Shown here one piece after another: positions 33,741 to 43,489 of a DNA stretch of 64,000 nt. Source of the DNA: Paenibacillus jilunlii (GTDB lineage Bacteria > Bacillota > Bacilli > Paenibacillales > Paenibacillaceae). Below the pieces are notes generated by a model, which was not told the origin of the DNA, made no database searches, and saw only the letters and a list, made by a program, of their open reading frames with translations. Each line of letters opens with the position of its first letter. Positions within the stretch are counted from its first letter, which is position 1. A program made the translations under genes and the position numbers. The stretch spans positions 445,397 through 509,396 of the forward strand of contig NZ_FNGM01000003.1 in the NCBI RefSeq assembly GCF_900102965.1. The letters run 5' to 3'.

Positions 33741-35714
33741 TCAGCTGATGGGTCCAAAGTCGTTTTTGATGTGCATATGCGCTTGTGCTTCATCCCAAGG
33801 GACGGAATAGGACTGGCCTTTGGCGCAAAAGATAGATGATGAGGGATACGCCGGATCGGCATCCTTATTGTAATTTTTGAGTGCGATGACTGACTCCGTC
33901 TGGTGACAAGGCTGGTACCCCGCAACCTTTAGCGAGAGAGCGCCTTTCCCTTGGGTCATTGCAGCCAGCCGGACTGCGTAATTCAAAAAAGTGGCTACCG
34001 GTACCTTGCCGGTGATAACCGCTTTGGTTCCGGTGATCTCCGGTGGACCAAAGCTGCCGTTCGCCTGCTGGATGTCTGTCATTACTTTCCCCAAGTCATC
34101 GGTGTCTATCCTGATTTTGAGGTCATAGACCGGTTCAAGCAGGATATTCTCAGCCTGCTCCAGCCCCTGGCGTAAGGCGCGGAGCGCTGCTTCCCGGAAA
34201 TCGCCGCCATGCGTATGCTTGTTATGCGCTCTTCCGCTCAGCAGTGTCATCCGCAGATCGGTGAGCGGCGAACCCGTAAGCAATCCATGATGCCCGCTCT
34301 CCAGCAGATATTGCCCGATTTGGTGCTGGTAGCCCACTGCCAGATCATCGGGGTGGCACTCGTTGATGAACACCAGGCCGCCGCCCCGTTCACCCGGTTC
34401 AATCCGCAGCAGGACCTCGGCATAGTGCTTCAGCGGCTCAAAATGTCCGCAGCCATACACCGGAGCAGCTATTGTCTCCTTGTATAGAATCTCCGGCGGG
34501 CCAAACGCCACCGGAATCATGAACCGGTCCCGCAGGATCTGCTCCAGAATCTCCAGCTGAATCTGGCCCATCACCTGAATATGCAGCTCCTGCAGCGTCA
34601 TATCCCAGCTAACATTCAGAGAAGGGTCCTCTGCTCCCAGCAGTTGAAAGGCCGTCAGCACCTCCTTCAGATGCACCGGCGGCTCGAACAGCACCCTGGA
34701 CTTCAGCGTTGGGGCCAGTTCGCTGTCCCGTCTGTCCTGCAACACCCCAACACCGTCCCCCGGCCTAACGGCCGACAGCCCGGTGACTGCAAACAGCTCA
34801 CCCGCCGCTGCCCAATCCACCGGGACATACTTCAGGGCATTCACTTTACGGATTCCGGTAATCCGCTCCGGTTCCGCCTCCGCTGACGCTCCACAATTCA
34901 GCTCTTCCCTTACCTTGAGCACTCCCTGAAGTGCTTTGATATAGGTCATCCGGGTCCCCTTCTCATCATGACGGATTTTGTACACTCTGCCTGCAAAAGG
35001 AAGTCCGGCATCATAATCCGTTACGGTCAGCGACTTCAGCCTGTCCAGAAAAACATCAATGCCCACATCCAGCAAAGCAGAGCCCGCCATGCATGGGAAT
35101 ATGGTGCCTTCCCGGATCATAGACCTCATCGCTTCCTGCCAATCTGCATCGTTCAATGACCCTTCAAGATAAGCGTCCAGCAGCCGTTCATCGCGTTCAG
35201 CCAGAAAAACCTTCAACTCCTCAGAGGTTTCTCCGCTTTCCGATTCCGGGAGCAGCACTGCACTGCCGCTCAGGCCGCTGTAGATTTCACCGAACACACG
35301 CTGTGGATCGGCACCGGTACGGTCTGTTTTATTGATAAAAAAGAAGGTCGGAATCCCGTGACTGCGCAGCAGCTGCCAGACGGTTTCCGTATGGCCTTCC
35401 ACACCTTCGACGGCGCTGACAATCACTACAGCATAATCCAGCACCTGCAGCGCGCGCTCCATCTCCGGTGAGAAATCGACATGTCCGGGAGTATCCAGCA
35501 GAAAATACCGCGTGTCGCCGAGGACAAACTCTGCCTGATCCGCAAACACGGTAATCCCACGCGCTTTTTCAATCTCATGGGTATCCAAAAAGGTATCCTT
35601 ATGGTCCACTCTGCCCCGGCTGCGTATTGCCTGTGTATGATAAAGCAGCTGCTCGGCAAAAGTGGTTTTACCGGCGTCGACATGCGCGAGCAGTCCGATG
35701 GTAATATTTTTCAT
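33741..35714 (-). CDS. TetM/OtrA-type ribosomal protection GTPase
   Basis: 657 residues. Translational GTPase motifs are G1 AHVDAGKTT (10-18), G2 ARGIT, G3 DTPGHVDF and G4 NKTD near 128. The later domains follow the EF-G-like layout of TetM/TetO, which bind the ribosome and dislodge tetracycline. Chromosomal relatives in soil Bacillota are common and not all give resistance, so tetracycline protection is possible but unproven. It is monocistronic as far as I can see; no leader-peptide attenuator like that of tetM is evident. Confidence 0.85.
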   Translation of the reverse strand: MKNITIGLLAHVDAGKTTFAEQLLYHTQAIRSRGRVDHKDTFLDTHEIEKARGITVFADQAEFVLGDTRYFLLDTPGHVDFSPEMERALQVLDYAVVIVSAVEGVEGHTETVWQLLRSHGIPTFFFINKTDRTGADPQRVFGEIYSGLSGSAVLLPESESGETSEELKVFLAERDERLLDAYLEGSLNDADWQEAMRSMIREGTIFPCMAGSALLDVGIDVFLDRLKSLTVTDYDAGLPFAGRVYKIRHDEKGTRMTYIKALQGVLKVREELNCGASAEAEPERITGIRKVNALKYVPVDWAAAGELFAVTGLSAVRPGDGVGVLQDRRDSELAPTLKSRVLFEPPVHLKEVLTAFQLLGAEDPSLNVSWDMTLQELHIQVMGQIQLEILEQILRDRFMIPVAFGPPEILYKETIAAPVYGCGHFEPLKHYAEVLLRIEPGERGGGLVFINECHPDDLAVGYQHQIGQYLLESGHHGLLTGSPLTDLRMTLLSGRAHNKHTHGGDFREAALRALRQGLEQAENILLEPVYDLKIRIDTDDLGKVMTDIQQANGSFGPPEITGTKAVITGKVPVATFLNYAVRLAAMTQGKGALSLKVAGYQPCHQTESVIALKNYNKDADPAYPSSSIFCAKGQSYSVPWDEAQAHMHIKNDFGPIS

Positions 35715-35776
35715 AAAGTAATGCTATACACCTCCATGGATATGGGGGGCTGCTTCAGTCTTATAAGCCTCCCGCT

Positions 35777-38410
35777 CTAATGGTCTATCTGGTTTTCCTG
35801 AATATGATTTTGTAATTGTATTTGAGTGTGCAAACTGCGGATGTCTCTAATTCGCTCGGAATCTCCAAATTCGCATAAGCTTTCAACTGCTTGCGAAAAA
35901 TTATATTCTAGTGTCCCATTGTTGTTATAGATTTCAGTCAACTCACTTATTGCATAATCATACATAGTGTTATCCATATAATTAAGAATAATCAGGTAAG
36001 GATCTCTATCCTTCTTGAATTCCTCATTCATCATTTTGCGTGAAGTGATAGGCTCCATTTTTCCCCATTCCTCTCTTATAACAAATATGGGTACATATTG
36101 AAGAATGGTTATATAAGAATTTAATAAGACCTTATCCTCGTAAGGCTGGTCAATCATGAGAAACCTTATAGTTGCACCAACGCCATATTCCATAGACCAT
36201 GCCTTCAATATCTTACGTTTTTGGTGTTCCTCTGCAGTTTCCGACCAAGCCGTAAAAATCCGCTCAATATCCTCTTCATGATGCTCCATTAAAACCGGAT
36301 AGCTGAAATGTACAGATAAATAGTTTTTTATCTGCTGTTTCAATCCTTCTCCACCAACCTTCTGCTCATAAATCATACCCAGCAAAGACAGATTTGTTTC
36401 GTTGTCATTAAACAGGATTTTAAGAGCAGACTGTTCTTCAGAGCTTCCATACAAACGGGCAAACAGCGAGATAATCGTTTTCCGTTTATAGCTGTATGAA
36501 TATGATCTCTCTTTGTTATACTCTTTATTGAATGTAGTAAATAAATATGAAAACAGCAGCAGGTTCCTTCCCTCTGTAGACAAAGCTATTTTCTCTCCCA
36601 GTTTCTTGTGAAATTCCTGTGGAGAGGTTTTGTTTACTAAATACGCCTGCTGCTTTTCAGCCTCCAAGAACCCTTGTTCCAGCGCTAAATAGAAAGAATC
36701 CGTATCCGCCTCGGATAATTTTTGATACGGCATAGAGTACATGAAATAAGTCCAAAAGTGCTCAGGCGTACCTATTCTCTTTTGTATGATCCACTCCGTT
36801 TCGATTTCTTTATAATTTATGGATGGAAACAGTTTTTTTAGAGGCGTAACATAGGGAGCATAGGCAGCTTTTAATTGATTCATCAATTCTGTCCCCATCT
36901 TATCCTCCTTTAGCTTGCCAAGGAAAAAATCGCTATGCTTGAGAATGAATTCGAATAAACCGGGCTTTGACACTTTAATCAACAGTAAACTAAGCAGATC
37001 CAATGGAAACACATCTCTATGCAACAATGGCAAATACAGCCGGTAAAGATTACTTAAGCGCTGCAAATTACGCGGAGAAATTTCCATCTGCATTAGAATA
37101 TCTTTTACTTGTATCGGGGTAACAAGTATTCCCTCAGCCTTAAGAATGGGCTCGAGCATTTCCCACCCCAGGTTGGCCAGAAGCACGGGATCACAAGCAG
37201 GTATGTACAGCGGGATCTGAATGAATTTTTCCAGATATTCTTTCCCTACATCTCTGACGAAGTCTTTGGAATACATCTGTGCCAGTGAATTTGTAACGAT
37301 CTCCTCATCCATGGCAATTATATAAGTGGTCTTCGGGAAATCAGCGATCATCCGCACGAGCTTGAACACCATTTGAATCTCCTTGTTGTCCAGCCGGTCC
37401 AGATCATCGATAAAAACGATAAGCTTGATATCAGCGAACTTAAGCCGTTCTACAATTTGCTTCCGCATCTCTTCGGCATCCATATATTCTTTGCTGAATT
37501 CGGTATTAACAGGTAAATCCTTGAAGTTAATGATTAATCCTGGCGGACGCAGACTGATTGGGGTGAGGAATTTCCGGTAAGCTTTCAGATCGCGGATCAG
37601 CCCGGCATCATAGGCTCCGGAATGCTCTTTAATAGAATCTATGAGCTTATTTAAAAATTCGGGTATCAGATTCATATAATCCTTACCGAAGAACCAGGGC
37701 TGGAAACGGACAATAACCGGCTTGCTCTTACTTTTGTCAAATTGCCTTTCCATCAGGTCAAAAATTGAAGTTTTTCCTGAACCCCATGGTCCGTACAGAC
37801 CAATGGTTAATGCGCCTTCGTTTATTTTTGCCGTATGCTTTTCAATTGTTGCGGCAACGTGTCCGGCAAACGCTTCCCTGTTCAGCGCATCCCGCCCCTC
37901 TTTACCCAGAGAGGATTCTGTTTTGAAATTCAGTTCATGCATGGTGCTGCCATTATGGTCATCCGCTATGCACCGGAATTTTCTGTAGACTGTTAAGAGC
38001 AGCACTATCCCTAATAGAACTAATACTGATAAACAGATTATAAATGTTATCTCATAGAGATCCGAAAATAAGGGTCCTGACCAGTCCTTATTCTGGTCAT
38101 TACTTTGATGATCAATGACTACTGCTGCAGCAACGCCATTCATGAGCAGAAAAAAACGGTCCTCCAGCGGATTTTTAATGCCTGAACCTGCTCCCCGAAG
38201 TACTCCAAACCCCCTCCAGCAAATGGCTAAGGCTGCTATTACATAAGCTAATACTATCAGCTGTTTTTCATAACCTATGTAATCCTGGCTGAACACAGAG
38301 GCAGCATAAATTCTAAGTATCAATAAAACAATATACGCAATCACAACGCAAAACATTGGCGGCAGTAGTTTTCCCCACAACCAATTGATCTGACTATACA
38401 CCACTTTCAA
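35777..38410 (-). CDS. Membrane-associated KAP-family P-loop NTPase
   Basis: 877 residues. Three membrane helices come first (about 17-37, 50-68, 121-142). The KAP NTPase follows: Walker A GLYGPWGSGKTS (204-215), FQPWFFGKD shortly after, Walker B IVFIDDLDRLD near 335 and a sensor region MISPRNLQRL near 440 (reading EISPRNLQRL). The last 400 residues are helical with no known motif. KAP NTPases include PifA, which blocks phage T7, and animal membrane scaffolds. An anti-phage role is plausible but unproven. Lower GC than neighbours suggests transfer. Confidence 0.82.
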   Translation of the reverse strand: MKVVYSQINWLWGKLLPPMFCVVIAYIVLLILRIYAASVFSQDYIGYEKQLIVLAYVIAALAICWRGFGVLRGAGSGIKNPLEDRFFLLMNGVAAAVVIDHQSNDQNKDWSGPLFSDLYEITFIICLSVLVLLGIVLLLTVYRKFRCIADDHNGSTMHELNFKTESSLGKEGRDALNREAFAGHVAATIEKHTAKINEGALTIGLYGPWGSGKTSIFDLMERQFDKSKSKPVIVRFQPWFFGKDYMNLIPEFLNKLIDSIKEHSGAYDAGLIRDLKAYRKFLTPISLRPPGLIINFKDLPVNTEFSKEYMDAEEMRKQIVERLKFADIKLIVFIDDLDRLDNKEIQMVFKLVRMIADFPKTTYIIAMDEEIVTNSLAQMYSKDFVRDVGKEYLEKFIQIPLYIPACDPVLLANLGWEMLEPILKAEGILVTPIQVKDILMQMEISPRNLQRLSNLYRLYLPLLHRDVFPLDLLSLLLIKVSKPGLFEFILKHSDFFLGKLKEDKMGTELMNQLKAAYAPYVTPLKKLFPSINYKEIETEWIIQKRIGTPEHFWTYFMYSMPYQKLSEADTDSFYLALEQGFLEAEKQQAYLVNKTSPQEFHKKLGEKIALSTEGRNLLLFSYLFTTFNKEYNKERSYSYSYKRKTIISLFARLYGSSEEQSALKILFNDNETNLSLLGMIYEQKVGGEGLKQQIKNYLSVHFSYPVLMEHHEEDIERIFTAWSETAEEHQKRKILKAWSMEYGVGATIRFLMIDQPYEDKVLLNSYITILQYVPIFVIREEWGKMEPITSRKMMNEEFKKDRDPYLIILNYMDNTMYDYAISELTEIYNNNGTLEYNFSQAVESLCEFGDSERIRDIRSLHTQIQLQNHIQENQIDH

Positions 38411-38550
38411 GAAGTACCACCCTTTTAAAAAATATAGTTTTTCATTATGCCAAACCCGTTATCTAATTATAGTTTATCTATTGGCTAACCTCTGATGCTG
38501 AAATATGTATTTTCTGTGCGGAATTGCTCGAAGGCAAAGTGCCGGCCCGC

Positions 38551-38597
38551 AAAAAAGGACTCTAATCCAGGCTTAGCTTGGATCAGGGTCCCTTTTT
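38551..38597 (-). terminator. Terminator of the stalk-domain gene
   Basis: Long imperfect stem (GGAC.CTAATCCA with TGGAT.AG.GTCC) flanked by AAAAAA and TTTTT; usable from the minus strand. Confidence 0.75.
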
Positions 38598-38622
38598 AAT
38601 GTGCAGCTTGTGCTGTATGTTA

Positions 38623-39756
38623 TTATTTGTTGATGGTATAGTCCACCGTCTTCACTTTGCCGTCCGCAAGGCTTGCATAGGTAAAGGTCATTACATTTCC
38701 TTCGCGCTTTTTTAATACAAGCATTTTGGTCACCACATACGTGTCACTGCCATCTGCTGCGTCCCAGTCTTTGCGGTCAGCGGAGCTAATCAGTTTCACG
38801 CTTAAATTCGTGGTTTCTCCTGAGCGGGTATTGACCGCAAACAGCTCGGTATGCTCCAGATTGCGTACAAGCGCGATATCTTCAGCCGCATACTCAACCG
38901 TAAAGTCACCTGTCCTTCCTGTACTCTTCTCCAGTTCAAACAGTTTGCCAAGACTGCCGTCGGCATTAATATACTGCACGTTTTTGCCATCCGTCATATA
39001 CAACTGTTTTGCCGGGATCTCCGCTGCATGCGGATAGGCGACAATGGTGTAGTGATAGTCCATTTGCTTCAGAATTTTACCGTTACGGATTAAGGCCTGA
39101 TAGCCATTGCTGAAATCATGGAACATAGCGTAGTGTTTGTCTATCAAAAGCAGCAAATCGCTGCCATTCCCCGCACTTTTGATCTGTAACCAGAAAGAGT
39201 AAGGCGTTTCGCCCAGAGGAAATGTCCCGATGGATTCCGGCTTGCTCCCTGATGAAGCGCTCCGAAAGATTTCTCCGCTCTTCTGCGATACCCAATAGGT
39301 CCTGCCCTGGATGGCAGCCGAAGTAAATCTCGGTTCATCCACCAGCATGATGTTGCCGCTGCTCTTGTCCGTCCAGGTTTTGCCGCCCAGGATACTGACT
39401 GAAGCTACCAAGGGGACGTACACTTTACCTTTGAGAATATTCGGGGCTTTGGCGAGTGTTACGGGTGAATCATTCGTTTCCACCTTTTTGGATTTGGCTG
39501 TAAAAATCACTTCACGCCCCGGACGCACCAGTTTAGCGGTTGCAGTCTTCTGATTCCAGGAGAGTGCATAGCCCATCGAACCAGCCAGTTCCTTCAATGG
39601 TACCCATGTTGCACCTTCCATGATGATCTGACTGCTGCCCATCGGAGTATGCTTGTCGTTCAATACAATTCCATTTTCTCTTGCATGTACTGTCCCGGCG
39701 CTTAAGGCAAACCAAATTGCAGCAAAAACGGCCAGTGATTGCTTCCATTTTTTCAT
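38623..39756 (-). CDS. Exported protein with copper amine oxidase N-terminal-type stalk domain
   Basis: 377 residues. Signal peptide of about 25 residues (KQSLAVFAAIWFALSAGTVHA). Residues 30-140 form the stalk domain common in Paenibacillus: MGSSQIIMEGATWVPLKELA, GYALSWNQKTATAKL, KVYVPLVASVSILGG. The remainder reads like a beta-propeller with DUF5050-like repeats (SGEIFRSAS, DGKNVQYINADG). Probably a cell-surface or secreted binding protein of unknown partner. The frame opens 21 codons earlier, but ATG 39756 follows AAGGAG and begins the signal peptide. Confidence 0.82.
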   Translation of the reverse strand: MKKWKQSLAVFAAIWFALSAGTVHARENGIVLNDKHTPMGSSQIIMEGATWVPLKELAGSMGYALSWNQKTATAKLVRPGREVIFTAKSKKVETNDSPVTLAKAPNILKGKVYVPLVASVSILGGKTWTDKSSGNIMLVDEPRFTSAAIQGRTYWVSQKSGEIFRSASSGSKPESIGTFPLGETPYSFWLQIKSAGNGSDLLLLIDKHYAMFHDFSNGYQALIRNGKILKQMDYHYTIVAYPHAAEIPAKQLYMTDGKNVQYINADGSLGKLFELEKSTGRTGDFTVEYAAEDIALVRNLEHTELFAVNTRSGETTNLSVKLISSADRKDWDAADGSDTYVVTKMLVLKKREGNVMTFTYASLADGKVKTVDYTINK

Positions 39757-39887
39757 TCGCAGAGTCTCCTTATAAATTGTCCTAAGGAATTGGACGCTTT
39801 GTACTGGGAAAAGTTGCAAAATCGGAGCCTGTCTTGATTTTACTTCATTAGATCCGCTCTGCTATGATGATCGTGGAGGCGACTTAC

Positions 39888-40463
39888 ATGACACTTGAAT
39901 TCAATACTTACGATAAGTGGGATGACGGGCTGTGGGCAGCAATGGAGCCGCTCTACCGGGAAGCTTTCCCGCACGGCGCCAAACCGGTGGGCATTCTGCG
40001 TGCCATGCTCGATAAAAAAATCGCCTGGCTGCATACCGGATACCGTGACGGAAAACTCGCGGCGATGGCCGTTACAGGACTCAGCGGACCCGTGGCGGAA
40101 CGGATGCTAATTATCGACTATATGGCTGTAGATGCCGGGCTGCGCGGCCAGGGCCTGGGAAGAAAGTTTCTAGAGCTGATCCGCGACTGGGCGGTACAGA
40201 AGCATGACATTCAGGCGGTTCTCATTGAAGTAGAAGCAGGCGATTCGGAAGAAGATGCGGCGCGTGTCCATTTTTGGGAACACTGCGGTTTTAGGGCTAC
40301 GGAGTATGTGCATCAATACATTTGGCTGCCTGAGCCTTACCGGGCCATGGTGATGCCGCTCACCCGGAATTTTACCATTACGGATGATGGACAAGCCTTG
40401 TTCCGCCGGATTACCGATTTCCATCGGAAGTCTTTTCAGAAGAGCGGGAGCAAAGGAGTATGA
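39888..40463 (+). CDS. GNAT N-acetyltransferase
   Basis: 191 residues. MAVDAGLRGQGLGRKFLELI near 85 is the acetyl-CoA loop, and ARVHFWEHCGFRATEYVHQY is motif B. Acceptor unknown. ATG 39888 lies eight bases from GGAGG; an upstream in-frame ATG at 39864 is not supported. It is followed after 3 nt by a hypothetical gene, so the two are probably one operon. Confidence 0.87.
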   Translation: MTLEFNTYDKWDDGLWAAMEPLYREAFPHGAKPVGILRAMLDKKIAWLHTGYRDGKLAAMAVTGLSGPVAERMLIIDYMAVDAGLRGQGLGRKFLELIRDWAVQKHDIQAVLIEVEAGDSEEDAARVHFWEHCGFRATEYVHQYIWLPEPYRAMVMPLTRNFTITDDGQALFRRITDFHRKSFQKSGSKGV

Positions 40464-40466
40464 AAA

Positions 40467-41570
40467 ATGCCTATTGAAAATATTACTTTTCCTGACCTTG
40501 CGGCGAATCTGGGAAAACCTGCAGCAATTCAGGCTCTAAAAGGAACCGGCAAGGATGCCGTCTCTCTGCTTGCGCTGGATCAGAATAGTGATCTCTGGCA
40601 AATCGATTTGCATGCTGGACGCGCCGCAATGCTGCTGCATGTGGATATTCCCGGTCTGGAATTGCAGGAACCTGTCCAGATTGTAGTTTCGGCAGATGAA
40701 CGCTTCGCTGCGGTTTCGGGCAGATTCAGCCAGCATGCTGCGCTGTACGATCTTCAAGAAAGCAAATTGATCACACCGCTGTCACGAGACGATTATCATT
40801 ATGATGTCTGCACCTTCCCGCTCGCTTTTGCTGAGCATGAGGGCCGGACGCTGTTGATTCACGGTACTGAATGGAACCGGTTGGATATGTTGGATGTCCG
40901 CTCTGGTGAAAATATGACTGCCCGCCAGAATCAACCACACGTAGATGAACAACGCCCGGAACATAATCTTGATTATTTTCATAGTAAAATCCATATCTCC
41001 CCTCAAGGGGACTGGATCGTTGATACTGGTTGGATATGGCATCCCATCGCTTCGATACGATCTTGGAGTCTTTCGGCCTGGCTCAGTAACTGCTGGGAAT
41101 CGGAGGATGGAGCTACCTTGCGGAAGCTTGGGCAGCTGATGGAGGACTGGGATCAACCCGCAGTCTGGCTCGATTCGTATACACTGGCTATTTGGGGTCA
41201 ATTGTCCATCGATATGTACGAGGAAGAGGATATGAAGGATTATGGCGAACACCTATACTCTCACTTTCTGGCTATATTCGATGTGCAAACCGGAGAACAA
41301 AAGGGGCTGTTTACTCCAGTGCCTGCTTACCGGACGAAACCACCAATCAATGGAGGCATGTATTATCCGCAAGGTCAAATTGCCGCAGTGAACGGCAGGA
41401 TTGTAATGTGGGGACCGGAAAATGGCCTGTCGATCCTGAATCCGGATACAAGTGAAATGGAGTTCTATGATGAGAAGTTATGCCCTGATTTTTACCATCC
41501 ATATGCGGGTGTATTTCTTGAAATCGATGAGTCTGGCCGTATTGCCGGGAAGCGATTAACCTTCAAATGA
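40467..41570 (+). CDS. Uncharacterised beta-propeller-like protein
   Basis: 367 residues, no signal peptide or membrane segment. Repeated short strands of the type DLWQIDLHAGRAAML, HAALYDLQESKLITP, LAIFDVQTGEQKGLF and GLSILNPDTSEMEFY suggest a WD/propeller-like fold without enzymatic motifs. RBS GGAG precedes ATG 40467. It sits between a GNAT gene and a broken GNAT gene; the last overlaps its stop by 4 nt. Function not recognised. Confidence 0.75.
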   Translation: MPIENITFPDLAANLGKPAAIQALKGTGKDAVSLLALDQNSDLWQIDLHAGRAAMLLHVDIPGLELQEPVQIVVSADERFAAVSGRFSQHAALYDLQESKLITPLSRDDYHYDVCTFPLAFAEHEGRTLLIHGTEWNRLDMLDVRSGENMTARQNQPHVDEQRPEHNLDYFHSKIHISPQGDWIVDTGWIWHPIASIRSWSLSAWLSNCWESEDGATLRKLGQLMEDWDQPAVWLDSYTLAIWGQLSIDMYEEEDMKDYGEHLYSHFLAIFDVQTGEQKGLFTPVPAYRTKPPINGGMYYPQGQIAAVNGRIVMWGPENGLSILNPDTSEMEFYDEKLCPDFYHPYAGVFLEIDESGRIAGKRLTFK

Positions 41571-41842
41571 ACACAGCAAGCACAGACGCAATCTTACATA
41601 CGAATACCGGTACAGCTGCACCTGCTAATCTGAACAACGTTAATAAGCGAGCGCAAGAAATAGCAAGGCTGTCGGGTGAGCTGGGTTATGCAGCGGAAGC
41701 CTCCCAGTTGGCTGAGAGGCTTTGTTATTTCACTGAACATAATGATAATATCGTCTATGTGGCAGATGCGGGCGGTCCGCTCCTTGGCTGGATTCATGCT
41801 GAGGTACGTTTTCTGATTGAATCCCCGCCTTTGTGGAAATAA
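41567..41842 (+). pseudogene. GNAT acetyltransferase, truncated and frameshifted
   Basis: 91 codons overlap the previous gene by ATGA. AQEIARLSGELGYAAEASQL and VYVADAGGPLLGWIHAEV match the N-terminal part of a GNAT protein, but the acetyl-CoA loop is missing. In the last bases of the frame, LIESPP is followed in the -1 frame by FVEISGEAI, as expected in an intact homologue (ESPPFVEIGG), which marks a frameshift near 41832. The next gene, reading the other way, begins at once, so the C-terminal half is lost. Confidence 0.75.
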
Positions 41843-41851
41843 GCGGTGAGG

Positions 41852-43024
41852 CTATAAATTTACTTTAGCAAACTCATAAAATTTCAAGACCTCAGCCCAT
41901 GCCGGGAACCCGGCTTGGGCCATTTTATCGCTGCCGCCGCCTTTTCCCTGGAATTCACCCAGGTGGGCTTTGAAGAAAGCTCCACAGGACAATCCGGCAC
42001 TGCCGCTGCAAGCCAGGACCACTTTGTTCTCTAGTGCGGTCAGCAGAAGTACGGGGAGTTCAGTGTTTGCAGTCAGTTTGGCAGCCAAACTCTGCAAATC
42101 CTTATGTGATTTGTCCTCAAAGATGTGCGCAACTACCCTTGCATCGGGCTCAAGCCCGGACAACAATTCTTTTGCCATATAGATGTCGTTCTGTTCCCTG
42201 AGTACAGCCAGCTCAGCCTGAAGCTGTTTCTGCTCGGCTTCCCATTTTCCGATCCGGTCCATAATTTCATCTTTGCCTGTATTGAACTTAGCAGAAAGGG
42301 CGCCGAGGATGCGTTGATTATCGTTAGCTTCATCCAAAGCCCGCCCACCGCATTTGAAGGTGATCCGGATGTTGCCCTTCTGCTTCTCCGCCCTCAGCAG
42401 CTTGACCATCCCGATGGCTCCTGTAGAAGATACATGAGTTCCGCCGCAGGCGTTATGCTCTACTCCCTCAATCTCAACAATCCGGATGTTCTCGGTTACC
42501 TTGGGCAGCTTCACCAGTGGCAGGCTGGCCATTTCCCCGGGGGTGACAAAATAGCTCACGATATTGTGGTCCAGCACCACTTGCCGATTGACCTCCCACT
42601 CTGCCGCCGCCAGCTGATCCGGTGTTAGCTCCTGGAGTTCAAGGTCGATGGTCGCATAATCATTGCCCAGGTGAAAGCTTAGGGTCATGGCCTGGAACAG
42701 CTCGCGGAATACCGCTGACAGCAGATGCTGGCCGCTGTGCTGCTGCATATGATCGAACCGGCGGTTCCAGTCAATCTCACAACTTACTTGGCTTCCATCT
42801 GGCAGACTCTCAACCTTGTGCAGCACCACGTCCTCTTCAAGGATGACGTCAAGCACGGGGGTCCCGCCAATGGTTCCGGCATCACAAGGCTGTCCGCCTC
42901 CATGCGGATAAAATGCGGTTTCCTCCAGAACTAGAAACAGTCCGTCCTCACGCTCTACGACTTGGCTTACAGATGTATGCCAGTCCTTCAAATAAGCTGA
43001 CTCGTAATATAGCTTTTTTGTCAT
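41852..43024 (-). CDS. Alanyl-tRNA editing protein AlaX with DHHA1 domain
   Basis: 390 residues. An AlaRS-like editing domain carries the zinc ligands HMQQHSGQHLL (near 94) and ACGGTHVSS (near 192). A coiled segment (IGKWEAEQKQLQAELAVLRE) leads to a DHHA1 domain with CGAFFKAHLGEFQGKGGGSD near the end. It removes serine or glycine wrongly joined to tRNA-Ala. ATG 43024 follows AAAGGAA; TTG 43030 is weaker. The upstream GNAT gene ends 2 nt away, so the genes are co-transcribed. Confidence 0.92.
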   Translation of the reverse strand: MTKKLYYESAYLKDWHTSVSQVVEREDGLFLVLEETAFYPHGGGQPCDAGTIGGTPVLDVILEEDVVLHKVESLPDGSQVSCEIDWNRRFDHMQQHSGQHLLSAVFRELFQAMTLSFHLGNDYATIDLELQELTPDQLAAAEWEVNRQVVLDHNIVSYFVTPGEMASLPLVKLPKVTENIRIVEIEGVEHNACGGTHVSSTGAIGMVKLLRAEKQKGNIRITFKCGGRALDEANDNQRILGALSAKFNTGKDEIMDRIGKWEAEQKQLQAELAVLREQNDIYMAKELLSGLEPDARVVAHIFEDKSHKDLQSLAAKLTANTELPVLLLTALENKVVLACSGSAGLSCGAFFKAHLGEFQGKGGGSDKMAQAGFPAWAEVLKFYEFAKVNL

Positions 43025-43026
43025 AC

Positions 43027-43467
43027 TCAAGGTTCCTTTCTGCTGCTGACTCCGGCTGAGCCGAAGAGCTTCTCCATGATGATATATTCTTTACCGCCCT
43101 TAGTGAAGGCTGTGCCGGATACTTCTGACAGTCCGAACTTTTTATAAAATGCGGCCTTGTGGCTTCTCGCATTGCAATAGATCCGGTTCACCCCCGACCG
43201 CTCCGCCTCATTCAGCACATGCTGCAGCAGCCGGCTCCCGTAGCCCTGGCCCTGCTGCTCTGTCCGGGTAGCAAATTTGCGGAACTGCGCTTCACTTCCA
43301 TCGATGAACAAGGAGACTGCGGATACGAGCTGCTCCCCTTCGAACAACCCGTAATGCACGCCATCATCATCATCGTCAAGCTTGACATAATCAAGCCCCC
43401 GATCAGGCCACATGACTTCATGCCTCAGCTGCCAGACGGCTTCTTTATGTACTTTGCGGATTTCCAT
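43027..43467 (-). CDS. GNAT N-acetyltransferase (ElaA-like)
   Basis: 146 residues. FRKFATRTEQQGQGYGSRLLQH is the acetyl-CoA loop, preceded by WQLRHEVMWPDRGLDYVKLD with an acidic run of five Asp. C-terminal YKKFGLSEVSG is motif B. Acceptor unknown. It is transcribed with alaX, whose start follows immediately. RBS GGAG precedes ATG 43467. Confidence 0.87.
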   Translation of the reverse strand: MEIRKVHKEAVWQLRHEVMWPDRGLDYVKLDDDDDGVHYGLFEGEQLVSAVSLFIDGSEAQFRKFATRTEQQGQGYGSRLLQHVLNEAERSGVNRIYCNARSHKAAFYKKFGLSEVSGTAFTKGGKEYIIMEKLFGSAGVSSRKEP

Positions 43468-43489
43468 ATTATCAACTCCACTGCTGGTC

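Noticed and set aside
33632..33925. 97-codon minus-strand frame between NUDIX and TetM-like genes
   Set aside because: Overlaps the 3' end of the GTPase gene in another frame and covers the NUDIX promoter.
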